The notes beneath the pieces were generated by a model, which had not been told where the DNA came from, did not search any database, and worked only from the letters and a program-made list of their open reading frames with translations. Shown piece after piece: positions 7,745-16,581 of a stretch of DNA of 64,000 nt (positions are counted from its first letter, which is position 1; every line of letters starts with the position of its first letter). The position numbers and the translations under genes were made by a program. This DNA is from F1-80-MAGs062 sp046345315 (GTDB lineage Bacteria; Planctomycetota; Planctomycetia; Planctomycetales; Planctomycetaceae). The DNA is taken from assembly GCA_046345315.1 (NCBI GenBank), contig JBKDKA010000068.1, forward strand, positions 15,636-79,635, in the 5' to 3' direction.

Positions 7745-9133
7745 TCAGTGGCAGCTTCCGCATGCAGGAGCACCACAGCTGCTTCCGCAGGCTGGAGCAC
7801 CGCAGGAAGAACCACAGCTGTCACCACAACCACCGCAGCTTGGAGCTGCTGGGTGGTAAACCTTGGTTTCGACAACCTGCTCAACCATCTTGCAGACCTG
7901 AACCTGAACTTCTCGGGTCTCTGGCTTGCAGACGGTAACAGTGTAGGTGTAAGGAACCTGCTCTGTAACCTGGCGTGCAACCTGAACCGTTCGTGTTCGC
8001 TGCTCATCCTTGTAAGAGCAGACGGTGTAGGTGTAAGGAACCTGCTCAGAAACCTGACGGCAGACGTGAACTGTTCGTGTCTTCGTCTCTGGCTTGCAGA
8101 CGGTTACGTGGTAGGTATAAGGAACCTGCTCAGAAACCTGACGGCAGACGTGAATCGTTCGTGTCTTTGTCTCTGGTTTGCAGACGGTTACGTGGTAGGT
8201 GTAAGGAACCTGCTCAGAAACCTGACGGCAAACGTGAACTGTTCGAGTCTTCGTCTCTGGCTTGCAGACAGTGACGTTGTAGGTGTAGCTTTCCTGAGAA
8301 GACTGCTGCTCGTAAGCTGTGTAAGCAACTTCAGTCTGGACCATATTCGGTACCCAGACCTTGGTTGTTGCACATGGAGCTGGAGCACATCCGCCACATG
8401 AAGAACCACAGCTGTCGCCGCAGCCACCACATGAAGATGCACAACCGCCGCATGAAGAACCACAGCTGTCACCGCAGCCGCCACATGAAGAAGCACAGGT
8501 TTCAACTGCTCGCTCTTCCCAGTGACCCTGATCCTGACAAACAGTGCGTGTCTTCTGAACTGGAACAGTGTGGCATACAGTTCGTGTGCCAGTGCGCTGC
8601 TCAGTGTGAGGAACCATGACGGTGTAGCTCTGTTCCTGAGCTTCAGTCACAGTGCGGCAGACAGTCTTCATGCCCTGTCGCTCTTCTGTAACTGGAACCA
8701 TGACGGTGTAGCTCTGCTCCTGAGCTTCAGTCACAGTCTTGCAGACAGTCTTCATGCCCTGACGCTGCTCGTGAACTGGAACCTTAACTGTGTAAGGCTG
8801 CTCAACTGCTTCGCAAACAGTCTTACAAACAGTCTTCACACCCTGACGCTGCTCCTGAACTGGCACGTTCACGGTGACAGTTCGAGTCTCGGTGACCATC
8901 TGAGGAACCAGAACGGTCTTCTGAACAGCTTCCCAAGTACCGCAGCTGGCAACTTCGCAGCCACCACCGCAGGATGAAGATCCACACCCTGAGTCACAAG
9001 AGCTGGCTCCACAAGGGCTGCAGCTTGATGCGCATGGTGCAGAACAACAGGAACTGACTTTGCTGCCCCAGCAGCCAGCCTGCGCAGAAGCTGTCATTGC
9101 GACAACAGCTGCGAGTGACAAAAACAAACGCAT
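7745..9133 (-). CDS. cysteine-rich YTV-repeat cell-wall protein
   Basis: 462 residues. A signal peptide (MRLFLSLAAVVAMTASAQA) is followed by Cys/Gly/Ser-rich modules (SSCGGCGDSCGSSCGG type) at the N terminus, the middle and the C terminus. Between them lie two blocks of 28-residue repeats: the first of the form KTVCKTVTEAQEQSYTVMVP, the second SEQVPYTYHVTVCKPETKTR then TVHVCRQV, about four copies each. Repeated YTV/YTY motifs with regularly spaced Cys mark the YTV family reported from detergent-insoluble cell walls of Rhodopirellula and other planctomycetes; disulfide cross-linking is the assumed role. The start is ATG 9133 because AGGAG (complement of 9141-9146) lies 7 nt upstream; the ATG at 9139 is too close and the one at 9154 precedes it. 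Own terminator, long leader region. Confidence 0.85.
   Translation of the reverse strand: MRLFLSLAAVVAMTASAQAGCWGSKVSSCCSAPCASSCSPCGASSCDSGCGSSSCGGGCEVASCGTWEAVQKTVLVPQMVTETRTVTVNVPVQEQRQGVKTVCKTVCEAVEQPYTVKVPVHEQRQGMKTVCKTVTEAQEQSYTVMVPVTEERQGMKTVCRTVTEAQEQSYTVMVPHTEQRTGTRTVCHTVPVQKTRTVCQDQGHWEERAVETCASSCGGCGDSCGSSCGGCASSCGGCGDSCGSSCGGCAPAPCATTKVWVPNMVQTEVAYTAYEQQSSQESYTYNVTVCKPETKTRTVHVCRQVSEQVPYTYHVTVCKPETKTRTIHVCRQVSEQVPYTYHVTVCKPETKTRTVHVCRQVSEQVPYTYTVCSYKDEQRTRTVQVARQVTEQVPYTYTVTVCKPETREVQVQVCKMVEQVVETKVYHPAAPSCGGCGDSCGSSCGAPACGSSCGAPACGSCH
7860..8290 (-). repeat. 84-bp tandem repeat (second YTV block)
   Basis: The word CCTGCTCAGAAACCTGACGG recurs at 8041, 8125 and 8209, giving an exact 84-bp (28-codon) period, with more diverged units on both sides. 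Units are almost identical at the DNA level, which implies recent duplication or homogenisation. Confidence 0.85.
8530..8930 (-). repeat. 84-bp tandem repeat (first YTV block)
   Basis: About four 28-codon units of the pattern QGMKTVCKTVTEAQEQSYTV, with the DNA word ACGGTGTAGCTCTG recurring at about 8619 and 8703. These are related to, but distinct from, the second block. Confidence 0.75.
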
Positions 9134-9628
9134 ACACATACTCCTCAAATACAAAAATAGTCAAACGCCCCGTTCGCTCCCTGACCAACACGCCTCAATC
9201 AGGAAATCCTCAAGCTTAAATTCGAAACCCCGGAGCCATCCCAGACAAGATCACCCAGTCAACACATATCCCCCAACGGCTTCATTCTATTCATTATTCC
9301 CACACGCTATCAACTGTGCGTTTCAGCATCCGAAAAAAAAACAATAAAATGCGACTCCACCGTCAGTGGTTCGTTTTGGCAACATTTCAACGATCGCCAT
9401 GGTCCTGCCCGCAAAGACCTGTTGAAACGTCTACGACCGTTATTCCGATTACGCACTCTGCGCAATCAAAGTAACTCCGGAGGGGAGGCGAGTGTAATCA
9501 CCTTGGTAGGAGAGTCCGGTATTATTCAGAAATTGTGATCGATTTTCTGTTTGTGAGACCTTCAGGCTCGGCTTTCCAACCAAAACTTAGACCTCTCGCC
9601 AACATCCACTTCAGCATCCCAAAACGAA
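9134..9628. other. long leader/intergenic region between YTV gene and rpoD
   Basis: About 500 bp, AT-richer than its surroundings around 9280-9350, with no supported gene. It should hold the YTV gene promoter. I see no tRNA or conserved riboswitch fold. Confidence 0.45.
9284..9313 (-). promoter_or_regulatory. candidate sigma-70-type promoter of the YTV gene
   Basis: On the minus strand TTGATA (complement of 9308-9313), an 18-nt spacer and TAGAAT (complement of 9284-9289) lie about 150 bp upstream of the start. This would give a leader of roughly 145 nt. A second TTGACT lies closer but has no good -10. Weak evidence. Confidence 0.35.
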
Positions 9629-9663
9629 AAAGCCCCCGATATCAAGGAGATATCGGGGGCTTT
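9629..9663 (-). terminator. intrinsic terminator of dnaG-rpoD
   Basis: A 15-bp perfect stem, AAAGCCCCCGATATC (9629-9643) with GATATCGGGGGCTTT (9649-9663), a 5-nt loop, and TTTTCG following on the minus strand. It lies about 50 bp after the rpoD stop. It is strong and could act in both directions. Confidence 0.88.
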
Positions 9664-9714
9664 CAGAATCAATCTGCCGGCAACTTCAAGTGTCGCCCAG
9701 GAACATCTTCGTCC

Positions 9715-11361
9715 TTACATTCCTCCCACAGCCGCAAGGCCCTCAAGGAAACCCTGCAACTGTCGGCTTCTTACCGGATGCTGAAGCTTACGCACAGCTT
9801 TCGCTTCGATCTGCCGCACACGCTCCCGAGTTACCTTGAAGATCCGTCCGACTTCTTCCAGGGTATAGGTATAACCATCCCCGAGGCCGTAGCGAAGCTT
9901 GATAATCTCCCGTTCCCGGTATGTCAGCGTCTTGAGAACCGTATCGATTTTGTCCTTGAGCATTTCTGAGGCTGCGTTGCTGACAGGACTGTCGCCACCG
10001 CGGTCTTCAAGAAACTCACCAAAGCTGTTGTCGTCACTTTCTCCGATTGGCTTATCCAGACTGATTGGCTGACGGGAGATCCGCATCACTCGTCGAGCTT
10101 CATCAATTGGTATTCCGGCGACTTCAGCCATCTCTTCGACCGAAGGCTCCCGCCCGAGTTCCTGCAGCAGATCACGAGCAGCTGCTCGCAACCGTGTCAT
10201 CGTCTCGATCATGTGAACAGGGATTCGAATCGTTCGAGCCTGATCTGCGATCGCACGAGTGATTGCCTGCCGAATCCACCAGGTGGCGTAGGTCGAGAAC
10301 TTGTAACCGCGGCGATATTCATATTTATCGACGGCTCTCATGAGCCCCGTATTTCCTTCCTGAATCAGATCAAGAAACGTCATGCCTCGGTTTCGATATT
10401 TTTTTGCGATCGAAACCACGAGACGCAGGTTTCCGCCCGACAGGTCTCTCATGGCCTTCTCATACTCAGCATGTCTTGCCAGAATGCTTTCCATCCTCGC
10501 AGCAAGACTGTCCGGGGTCTCCATGGTCAGCGCCATGAGATCATCAAGCTCCTTCTGCATGCTGCGAGTTTCGTCCTTCGCAGATGCCATATTCTTCAGG
10601 TTCCGAATCTGCTCCTGAAGCTCCATCATGCGATGCGAGATCTGTTCAAGCCGTTTCATGCACGGCTGCAGCCTCTGCGTTCTGAGACTGAGTTCTTCGA
10701 GCAGGGTGACACTGCGACGGCGTCGCTGTTCAATCTGCAGCATCAGAGCATTACGTTCTTCCTCAGACAGTTCGCCGCTGCGGATCTTTTCGAAATCAGC
10801 GGTGTCACGAGCACGGATTGCTGCGATCGTCGCCAGATTGTAGGGCATCCGTCCGAGAATCTGCTCTTTCTCAAGACTCTCCGTCATCGACACTTTGATC
10901 GTTCGGTCGAACGGCAGTTCCCCCTGATGAACTCTGACGAGCATGTCATAGCAGAAATTCAGAGCAAATTCACTGCTGAGGAGAGCTCGACGAAACCGTC
11001 GACGAGTCACCTCAATCTGCTTCGCGAGGTAGATTTCTTCTTCGCGAGTCAGAAGTGGAATTTCGCCCATCTGCGAGAGATACATTCGGATCGGATCTTC
11101 GGTGCCGCGACCGTTATCCTCGATCCGAATCTCCGGCCGACGTTTTCGACGTCCGGATGCATCCTGCGGTTCTGCAGGCTTCGGCTCAGGTGCTGCGATC
11201 AGCTGGAGGTTCATTTCCTCCAGACACATGATCAGATTATCCAGCTGAAGCGGATCTTCCGCCTCATCAGGCAGAAAGGCATTCACCTGACAGAACGTCA
11301 GGTGTCCCTGCTTCAGGCCGGTTTCGATCAGATTACGGAGTCCTTCGTCCAGACGATACAT
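9715..11361 (-). CDS. rpoD: RNA polymerase primary sigma factor (RpoD/SigA)
   Basis: 548 residues. The N-terminal 60 residues (LIETGLKQGHLTFCQVNAFLP, ending before a Pro/Ala linker) match sigma region 1.1. DPIRMYLSQMGEIPLLTREEEI is region 1.2, followed by an about 170-residue charged, coiled-coil-prone non-conserved region. Regions 2.1-2.4 follow (NLRLVVSIAKKYRNRGM, LDLIQEGNTGLMRAVDKY, FSTYATWWIRQAI), then region 3 and the region 4.2 helix-turn-helix (YTLEEVGRIFKVTRERVRQI). This full set marks a group 1 housekeeping sigma. ATG 11361 is preceded by GGGAG at 9 nt. It lies 21 bp downstream of dnaG, the conserved core of the macromolecular synthesis operon; rpsU is not adjacent. Confidence 0.95.
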   Translation of the reverse strand: MYRLDEGLRNLIETGLKQGHLTFCQVNAFLPDEAEDPLQLDNLIMCLEEMNLQLIAAPEPKPAEPQDASGRRKRRPEIRIEDNGRGTEDPIRMYLSQMGEIPLLTREEEIYLAKQIEVTRRRFRRALLSSEFALNFCYDMLVRVHQGELPFDRTIKVSMTESLEKEQILGRMPYNLATIAAIRARDTADFEKIRSGELSEEERNALMLQIEQRRRRSVTLLEELSLRTQRLQPCMKRLEQISHRMMELQEQIRNLKNMASAKDETRSMQKELDDLMALTMETPDSLAARMESILARHAEYEKAMRDLSGGNLRLVVSIAKKYRNRGMTFLDLIQEGNTGLMRAVDKYEYRRGYKFSTYATWWIRQAITRAIADQARTIRIPVHMIETMTRLRAAARDLLQELGREPSVEEMAEVAGIPIDEARRVMRISRQPISLDKPIGESDDNSFGEFLEDRGGDSPVSNAASEMLKDKIDTVLKTLTYREREIIKLRYGLGDGYTYTLEEVGRIFKVTRERVRQIEAKAVRKLQHPVRSRQLQGFLEGLAAVGGM

Positions 11362-11382
11362 GAGCGTCAGCTCCCTGGAGTT

Positions 11383-13404
11383 CTATTTCAGATGAATTCG
11401 GTTGCCCATTTGATTCAGACGAAAATCATACAGTTGCCGGAGTGCGTCCTTTTGATCGTCGTTCAGTTCGCTCGCAGACGCTTCGGTCTGAGCAAGGCGT
11501 TGTCTCGATAAAAGGTTTCTTCGTTTTTCCCGCCGTTCCAGCAACGGCCGCAGTACCCTCTGCAGGTGCAGAGGCATCATCCCTTTCTCTTCCGAATCAT
11601 GAGCCTGCGGACTGGCGCTCATCAAACGGAGGACTCCTTTCTGTTCTGCCGAATCCATCACTGCGTTCATCAGGCTCACGAGACGTGAATCTGACTCAGC
11701 AGCTGCGATCAGTCGACAGAATTCCGGAAGGTCTCCCTCCTCCTTCCGAATATCGATACAGAGCTCCAGCAGGTGCCGGTTCTCTGTATTCTCAAAATCA
11801 TCTGTACCGATATGGTGCATGATGGCATCAATTGTTTCCGGACAGGTCAGCAGGATTTCCAGCACTTCCCGTTCCGCAAGATCCAGTGCTCTTTCTGTCT
11901 GAATCAGTTTCCCGGATTCCGTCTCAGCGTCCCCCGGATTCAGGAATTCCACTGAGTCCGGAAACTTAGTTTGCCCGACAGACTGTCCGCCGGACGGAAT
12001 TGCAGTGTCGCGATACCCTTTATTCCGGTGATATTCGGCATCATCCCGGACTGTCCGCTTCGGCAGTGCTCGCCCCCGAAGGTTCTGCAGCTGCTTCCGA
12101 GCCGTTCGCTCATCGATCTGAATCCGCTGGCAGATATTCTTCAGAATGAGGTCTTCCCGCACCGAACCGTCCATGCCGGGCGATGCGATGAGAAAATCCA
12201 TCATCTGATTGAGTGCCTGCTGGCGGCCATTGATTGTGCCGGTGCCCGTTCGTTTCAGGACGGACTGGAATTTATACTCCCATGCTTCGTGAGCTCCCGC
12301 AATGAGTCGCTGAAACGCTTCAGCGTTCTGCTTCTCAAGAAAATCCGCCGGATCAAGTCCATCCGGCAGTGTCAGAATTCGCAGGTCCAGATCCTGAGCC
12401 AGAAAACGCTGAATGGAGCGCTCCGCAGCTTTCTGTCCCGCATCATCACCGTCGTAAATCAGAACAACTCGTTCAGCAAACCGTTTCATCACACGGACAT
12501 GATCTTCCGTCATCGCCGTGCCAAGAGTCGCCACGACATTCGTCACGCCCGCCTGATGGCAGGCGATACAGTCCATATAACCTTCCACAACGATCGCCGT
12601 ACCGGACCGACGAACCGATTCACGTGCCTGATCAAACGCGTAAAGCGTCCGACGCTTGTGAAAGATTCCGCTCTCCACACTGTTCCAGTACTTCGCCGGA
12701 CTTTCAATGCCGCTTCCCGGCAGCACTCGTCCTCCAAATGCAACAACACGCTTCTGTTCATCCTGAATCGGGAAGACCAGACGGCCAACCAGATTGTCAT
12801 AATACCCCTGTCCCGACGATCGCTCGCCGATCAGGCCCGCCGCAAGCAGTTCCTGCGGCGTATAACGACCACGAGCCTGATCCACGAACCAGTTCCAGTC
12901 TTCCGGATGGTAGCCCAGCCGAAATGTGGACACAGTTTCTGAATTCAGCTGACGATGACTCACATACTTTCGAGCAATCTCGCCATGAGATTCTGATCTG
13001 AGCGCTCGCTGCATGAGCGAGGTTGCCCAGTCCAGAACGGAATACAGGTTCTTCCTCCGCTGCTCCGATCCGGAACCGGATTCAGAGCCCGTGCGAATTC
13101 GTTTCGGTACCTCCAGATTCACTCGACGTGCCAATGACTCCATGGCTTCAGGAAATGACACTCGTTCCGTTTCCATCACCCAGCGAAAAATGTCTCCGCC
13201 GGCTTCACAGACCCAGCAGCGATACGACTGCCGCTCCGGGTAAACGTGCAGCGACGGATTTCGATCCGGGTGAAAAGGACACAATCCAACGTAGTCATGT
13301 CCGGCTCGCTGAGCTTTCAGTGAGACGGTCTCGGAAACCAGATCGAGGATGCTGACTGCCCCTCGAAGTGTTTCTCTGAAATCGTCACTGAATCCCTGCG
13401 ACAC
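11383..13404 (-). CDS. dnaG: DNA primase DnaG
   Basis: 673 residues. An N-terminal CHC2 zinc ribbon shows CPFH then CWVC (Cys42, His45, Cys63, Cys66 in this numbering). The RNA polymerase domain follows (YWNSVESGIFHKRRTLYAFD), then a Toprim domain with the acidic motifs VVEGYMD and LIYDGDDAG, and a long C-terminal helicase-interaction region. It synthesises RNA primers with DnaB at replication forks. I prefer GTG 13404 because GGAGAG (complement of 13411-13416) lies 6 nt upstream and the protein then starts like other primases (FSDDFRETLRG). The TTG at 13437 would add 11 residues and has no ribosome site. Cotranscribed with rpoD. Confidence 0.95.
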   Translation of the reverse strand: MSQGFSDDFRETLRGAVSILDLVSETVSLKAQRAGHDYVGLCPFHPDRNPSLHVYPERQSYRCWVCEAGGDIFRWVMETERVSFPEAMESLARRVNLEVPKRIRTGSESGSGSEQRRKNLYSVLDWATSLMQRALRSESHGEIARKYVSHRQLNSETVSTFRLGYHPEDWNWFVDQARGRYTPQELLAAGLIGERSSGQGYYDNLVGRLVFPIQDEQKRVVAFGGRVLPGSGIESPAKYWNSVESGIFHKRRTLYAFDQARESVRRSGTAIVVEGYMDCIACHQAGVTNVVATLGTAMTEDHVRVMKRFAERVVLIYDGDDAGQKAAERSIQRFLAQDLDLRILTLPDGLDPADFLEKQNAEAFQRLIAGAHEAWEYKFQSVLKRTGTGTINGRQQALNQMMDFLIASPGMDGSVREDLILKNICQRIQIDERTARKQLQNLRGRALPKRTVRDDAEYHRNKGYRDTAIPSGGQSVGQTKFPDSVEFLNPGDAETESGKLIQTERALDLAEREVLEILLTCPETIDAIMHHIGTDDFENTENRHLLELCIDIRKEEGDLPEFCRLIAAAESDSRLVSLMNAVMDSAEQKGVLRLMSASPQAHDSEEKGMMPLHLQRVLRPLLERREKRRNLLSRQRLAQTEASASELNDDQKDALRQLYDFRLNQMGNRIHLK

Positions 13405-13437
13405 AAAAACCTCTCCATTCCACTCAGACAATTTCAA

Positions 13438-14194
13438 TCTTCAAATTCTGAACTGAACCCTGACATCATTCGATCAAACGGCAGCGCATTTCAGAGCCAC
13501 ACGTGCCCCGGCATTGCTCCGTCCATGTCGTTACCGCTGGCCACAATCCAGTCGTTCGACAGGTTCAGTCGGGAATACCTGCTCGAACCCGACGCAGATA
13601 GTCGTCCTCGGAGGTTCAATGCAGGATACCGAAATTCTCAGCCGGAAAATTGGCCGGCAGAGCTCTGCTCACAGGTCGATACCATCTGCAACCCTCAATC
13701 GGAAACAGATGGTCACAGTCATGTTCAGACTTCATCGTGAACGGATCTGGTACTCAGCTCCATGCACCTTCATGATATTGAAGACGGCTTCGTGACGCCG
13801 GAAAGTATTCTTCCTGAACCCTGTGTCGGACGTCGGCCAATTCTACCCGCCTGGCAGGAACGGTCAAGAAGTTCAACATCAGACCACCCGGGAAACCCGA
13901 CAGTAAACACATTGATCTGGAAGATCATTAAAACTCCGGGCCAATACCCAGAGTGACCCATTTTACCAGTTACCCGTAACCTGTACAGTTCGAGTTGAAA
14001 TTCCGCTGTGGAGGGACTTCTGACAGAAGATTCTGTGCCCATCGGCTGATGCTTCACTTCGGACGGGAATTCTGCGGGTGCTTTTATTGACCCGGATCCC
14101 GTTCCGGATGTTCGCGTCTTTTCGGATTGCTTCCTGTTCGCTAAAACTCCCGTGAAGATGGGCTTTTTTAAGGCTGTTTCAGGATTCTCCTCCG
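13438..14194. other. intergenic region upstream of dnaG, no supported gene
   Basis: About 750 bp between divergent dnaG and the TPR gene. Several short overlapping frames exist on both strands, none with a ribosome site or recognisable content. Promoters for both flanking units should be here; I cannot identify them reliably. Confidence 0.45.
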
Positions 14195-14212
14195 TTGTTT
14201 CAGGATACCGTG

Positions 14213-15418
14213 ATGCTCCCGGGATGCATGCCAGTCTCAGAAATGCTTCGTCAGAATTGTCTGGCACTGCTTGCCGGCTGCTGCATTCTGGTGGCTGAGC
14301 CATTGTTTGCTCAGCAGCCCCGTGCCCAGCAACCGAGTGCCCAAAGCCAGAAACCCGTGGCTCAGAAATCACCGGAGAAAGCTCCGGCTGCCCGAGATCC
14401 TCGCATCGGCACAAAAGTCCTGATCACGCAGGCCGGTGCTGAACTGAAAACGCCGGATGCGACCGTCTGGCGAGCTTATCTCGGAGAAGTTTTCACCGTC
14501 ACACTGACGAATGGAGAATGGCTCTGGATTGACGAGAAGGGCGGCTGGCTCTGGGACAAACAGACGATCCCATACTCAACTGCAGTCAACGAAGTCAGCA
14601 AACGCATCCAGAAGACTCCGACTGCAGAGAACTTTCACCTTCGGGGAGTTGCTCTGCTGGCGCACCGTGAGTATGACCGAGCGATCGCGGATTTCTCAGA
14701 AAGCCTGAAGCGGGAACCGAAGAATGCCGGAGCTCTCAACAATCGTGGCCAGTGTCATTATCTGAAGCAGAACTATTCAGAAGCCATTCGAGATTTTTCC
14801 GCCGCTCTGAAACTCGATCCGAAAAACTTCCTGGCTCGAAACAATCGATCTCTCGCGTATATCGCAGCAAAGGATTACAAAAACGCGATGGCTGATCTTC
14901 AGGTCGCACTGCAGCAGGTGCCTGAATATCCGGAGGCGCTGAACAATCGGGGAGTCGTCAATCAGAAGCTCGGAAAGCTTGATGAATCGATTCGCGATTT
15001 CACCGCAGCTCTGAAGATTGATCCGAAGTATACTGACGCACTTGGCAACCGCGCACATACGTATCGACTGAAGGGTGACTTTTCAAAAGCAGTCGCAGAT
15101 CTGGAGAAGGCGATTGCTCTTCGCCCAAACACTTACGAAGCCATCAATGATCTGGCATGGCTTTTGTCGACGGCGAAAGAAGATCAGTTTCGTAATCGTG
15201 AACGTGCACTGAAACTGGCACAGCAGGCATGCGAGATCAGCGAGTATAAGCAGTGGAATACTCTGGATACGCTGGCCGCAGCATATGCAGAAAATGGAAA
15301 TTTTGATGAGGCTGCCACCTGGGTGAGCAAATCACTGGAGCTCGCGCCAGCTTCAGAGAAACCTCGCATTGAGACTCACCAGAAGCTGATTGCGGCAAAG
15401 CAGCCCTTTCGAGAGTAG
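14213..15418 (+). CDS. secreted TPR-repeat protein
   Basis: About 401 residues. The N terminus has a hydrophobic signal (CLALLAGCCILVAEPLFAQQ) and then a Gln/Pro/Ala linker. A small domain around residues 65-115 (IGTKVLITQAGAELKTPDAT, WRAYLGEVFTV, GEWLWIDEKGGWLW) looks like an SH3-type beta barrel. It is followed by at least five tetratricopeptide repeats with the usual G-Y-A/A-P positions (YDRAIADFSESLKREPKNAG, YSEAIRDFSAALKLDPKNFL). TPR arrays bind partner proteins; this one is periplasmic or surface exposed. Start uncertain: TTG 14195, ATG 14213 (AGGA 7 nt upstream, chosen), 14228 or 14243 all keep the signal peptide. Single gene by context. Confidence 0.8.
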   Translation: MLPGCMPVSEMLRQNCLALLAGCCILVAEPLFAQQPRAQQPSAQSQKPVAQKSPEKAPAARDPRIGTKVLITQAGAELKTPDATVWRAYLGEVFTVTLTNGEWLWIDEKGGWLWDKQTIPYSTAVNEVSKRIQKTPTAENFHLRGVALLAHREYDRAIADFSESLKREPKNAGALNNRGQCHYLKQNYSEAIRDFSAALKLDPKNFLARNNRSLAYIAAKDYKNAMADLQVALQQVPEYPEALNNRGVVNQKLGKLDESIRDFTAALKIDPKYTDALGNRAHTYRLKGDFSKAVADLEKAIALRPNTYEAINDLAWLLSTAKEDQFRNRERALKLAQQACEISEYKQWNTLDTLAAAYAENGNFDEAATWVSKSLELAPASEKPRIETHQKLIAAKQPFRE

Positions 15419-15567
15419 ATCACTTTCAATTCCGGAAGAGCCAACCCTGCAGCTCCGGGACCTTCAGAAATGTCTTCGTCCATCGGTAACCAGTGTCGGT
15501 CTTGAAACGACATGTAGAGTCATTCGATGTGATGCTCTGAGCTGTCACATCAAGAGCCGAGTCTGGT

Positions 15568-16581
15568 ATGCCAGCGAACCTGCCGCCTCAGTATCAGAAG
15601 GCTGAACGTGAGTTTCGTCGAGCTCAGACTTCTGCGGATCAGGAAGCCTGCCTGATCAATCTTCTGCAGCTTCTTCCGCGTCACAAAGGAACGGAGAAAC
15701 TGCAGGCGGACCTCCGCACACGACTCAAAGAGGTGCGGATCCGAAAACAGCTTGATGCGGCGTTGTCGGCGAAAACTCACAGTTTTGCGAGGTTTCCTCG
15801 TCAGGGGGCAGCACGCATCGTCATTATCGGACCGCCCAATTCCGGAAAGAGCCGTATCCTTCGTGAACTCACCCGAGCTACCCCGGAAGTGTCACCGTGG
15901 CCGTTTACAACTCGAGATGCATCACCGGGGATGATGATTCGACATCACGTCGCCGTGCAGCTCATTGACACTCCACCGATCGCAGCGGATCACCCTGAAC
16001 CGTGGCTGCTCAATCTGATTCGAACAGCGGACCTTGTACTGCTGGCGGTGAGAGGTTCCGATGATGATGCCGTTCCCGAGACCATGCGTGTACTTCAGGA
16101 ACTCAGTCTGCGAAAAACGACACTCGGCACGGAGAACGGCTTTGATGAATCAGACTTTTCCATCCTCCATCTGAAATCACGAATCCTTGTGACTGAGTCA
16201 AAAGCGGCGGAGTGCGAATTGCGTATTGAGATGCTCGGCGATCTTCTCCGAAACGATCCCGATTCCTTCGCACTGTGGCCCTCATTGCTTCGAGTCGAAC
16301 TTGACGACCCGAAGTCGGTCAACGAGCTTGGAGATACACTTTACAGTCTGCTGAACATCATCCGCGTTTACACTCGCCGACCTGGTTCCCGTGAGACAGA
16401 CTCAGATCCGGTGACAATTCCAGTGGGTGGTACCGTGGAGGATCTGGCTCTTGAACTTCACGAGGAACTGTTTGATCGAGTGACGCATGCTCGCGTCTGG
16501 AGAGCCGGTGGGCAGGATGGCCAGACCGTCGGACGGACTTTTTCCCTGCAGGATGAAGACATCGTCGAACTTCACTGCTGA
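15568..16581 (+). CDS. TGS-domain GTPase of the Obg/DRG class, degenerate G motifs
   Basis: 337 residues. A helical N-terminal region of about 80 residues is followed by a P-loop GPPNSGKS, a switch region WPFTTRDASPGMM that matches DRG/Obg proteins, and QLIDTPPI where DxPG is expected. The C-terminal TGS domain is clear (IRVYTRRPGS, VTIPVGGTVEDLALELHEEL, ARVWRAGGQDGQTVG, LQDEDIVELH). DRG-type proteins bind ribosomes or RNA. The Gly of the G3 motif is replaced by Pro, and no NKxD G4 motif is visible (the strand ILVTESKA occupies its place), so nucleotide specificity and hydrolysis may be altered or lost. The last 10 bp overlap the end of the convergent oxidase gene. Confidence 0.82.
   Translation: MPANLPPQYQKAEREFRRAQTSADQEACLINLLQLLPRHKGTEKLQADLRTRLKEVRIRKQLDAALSAKTHSFARFPRQGAARIVIIGPPNSGKSRILRELTRATPEVSPWPFTTRDASPGMMIRHHVAVQLIDTPPIAADHPEPWLLNLIRTADLVLLAVRGSDDDAVPETMRVLQELSLRKTTLGTENGFDESDFSILHLKSRILVTESKAAECELRIEMLGDLLRNDPDSFALWPSLLRVELDDPKSVNELGDTLYSLLNIIRVYTRRPGSRETDSDPVTIPVGGTVEDLALELHEELFDRVTHARVWRAGGQDGQTVGRTFSLQDEDIVELHC

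Noticed and set aside
7718..8401. 227-codon plus-strand frame across the YTV gene
   Set aside because: Its repeats merely mirror the 84-bp repeats of the real gene on the other strand.
10213..11511. 432-codon open frame antisense to rpoD
   Set aside because: Shadow of the sigma factor gene; no ribosome site and His/Phe/Leu-rich composition typical of antisense frames.
11971..12942. 323-codon open frame antisense to dnaG
   Set aside because: Shadow frame; the sense protein is unmistakable.
13770..14414. 214-codon minus-strand frame upstream of the TPR gene
   Set aside because: Overlaps the signal peptide region of the TPR gene, no ribosome site, no homology recognised.
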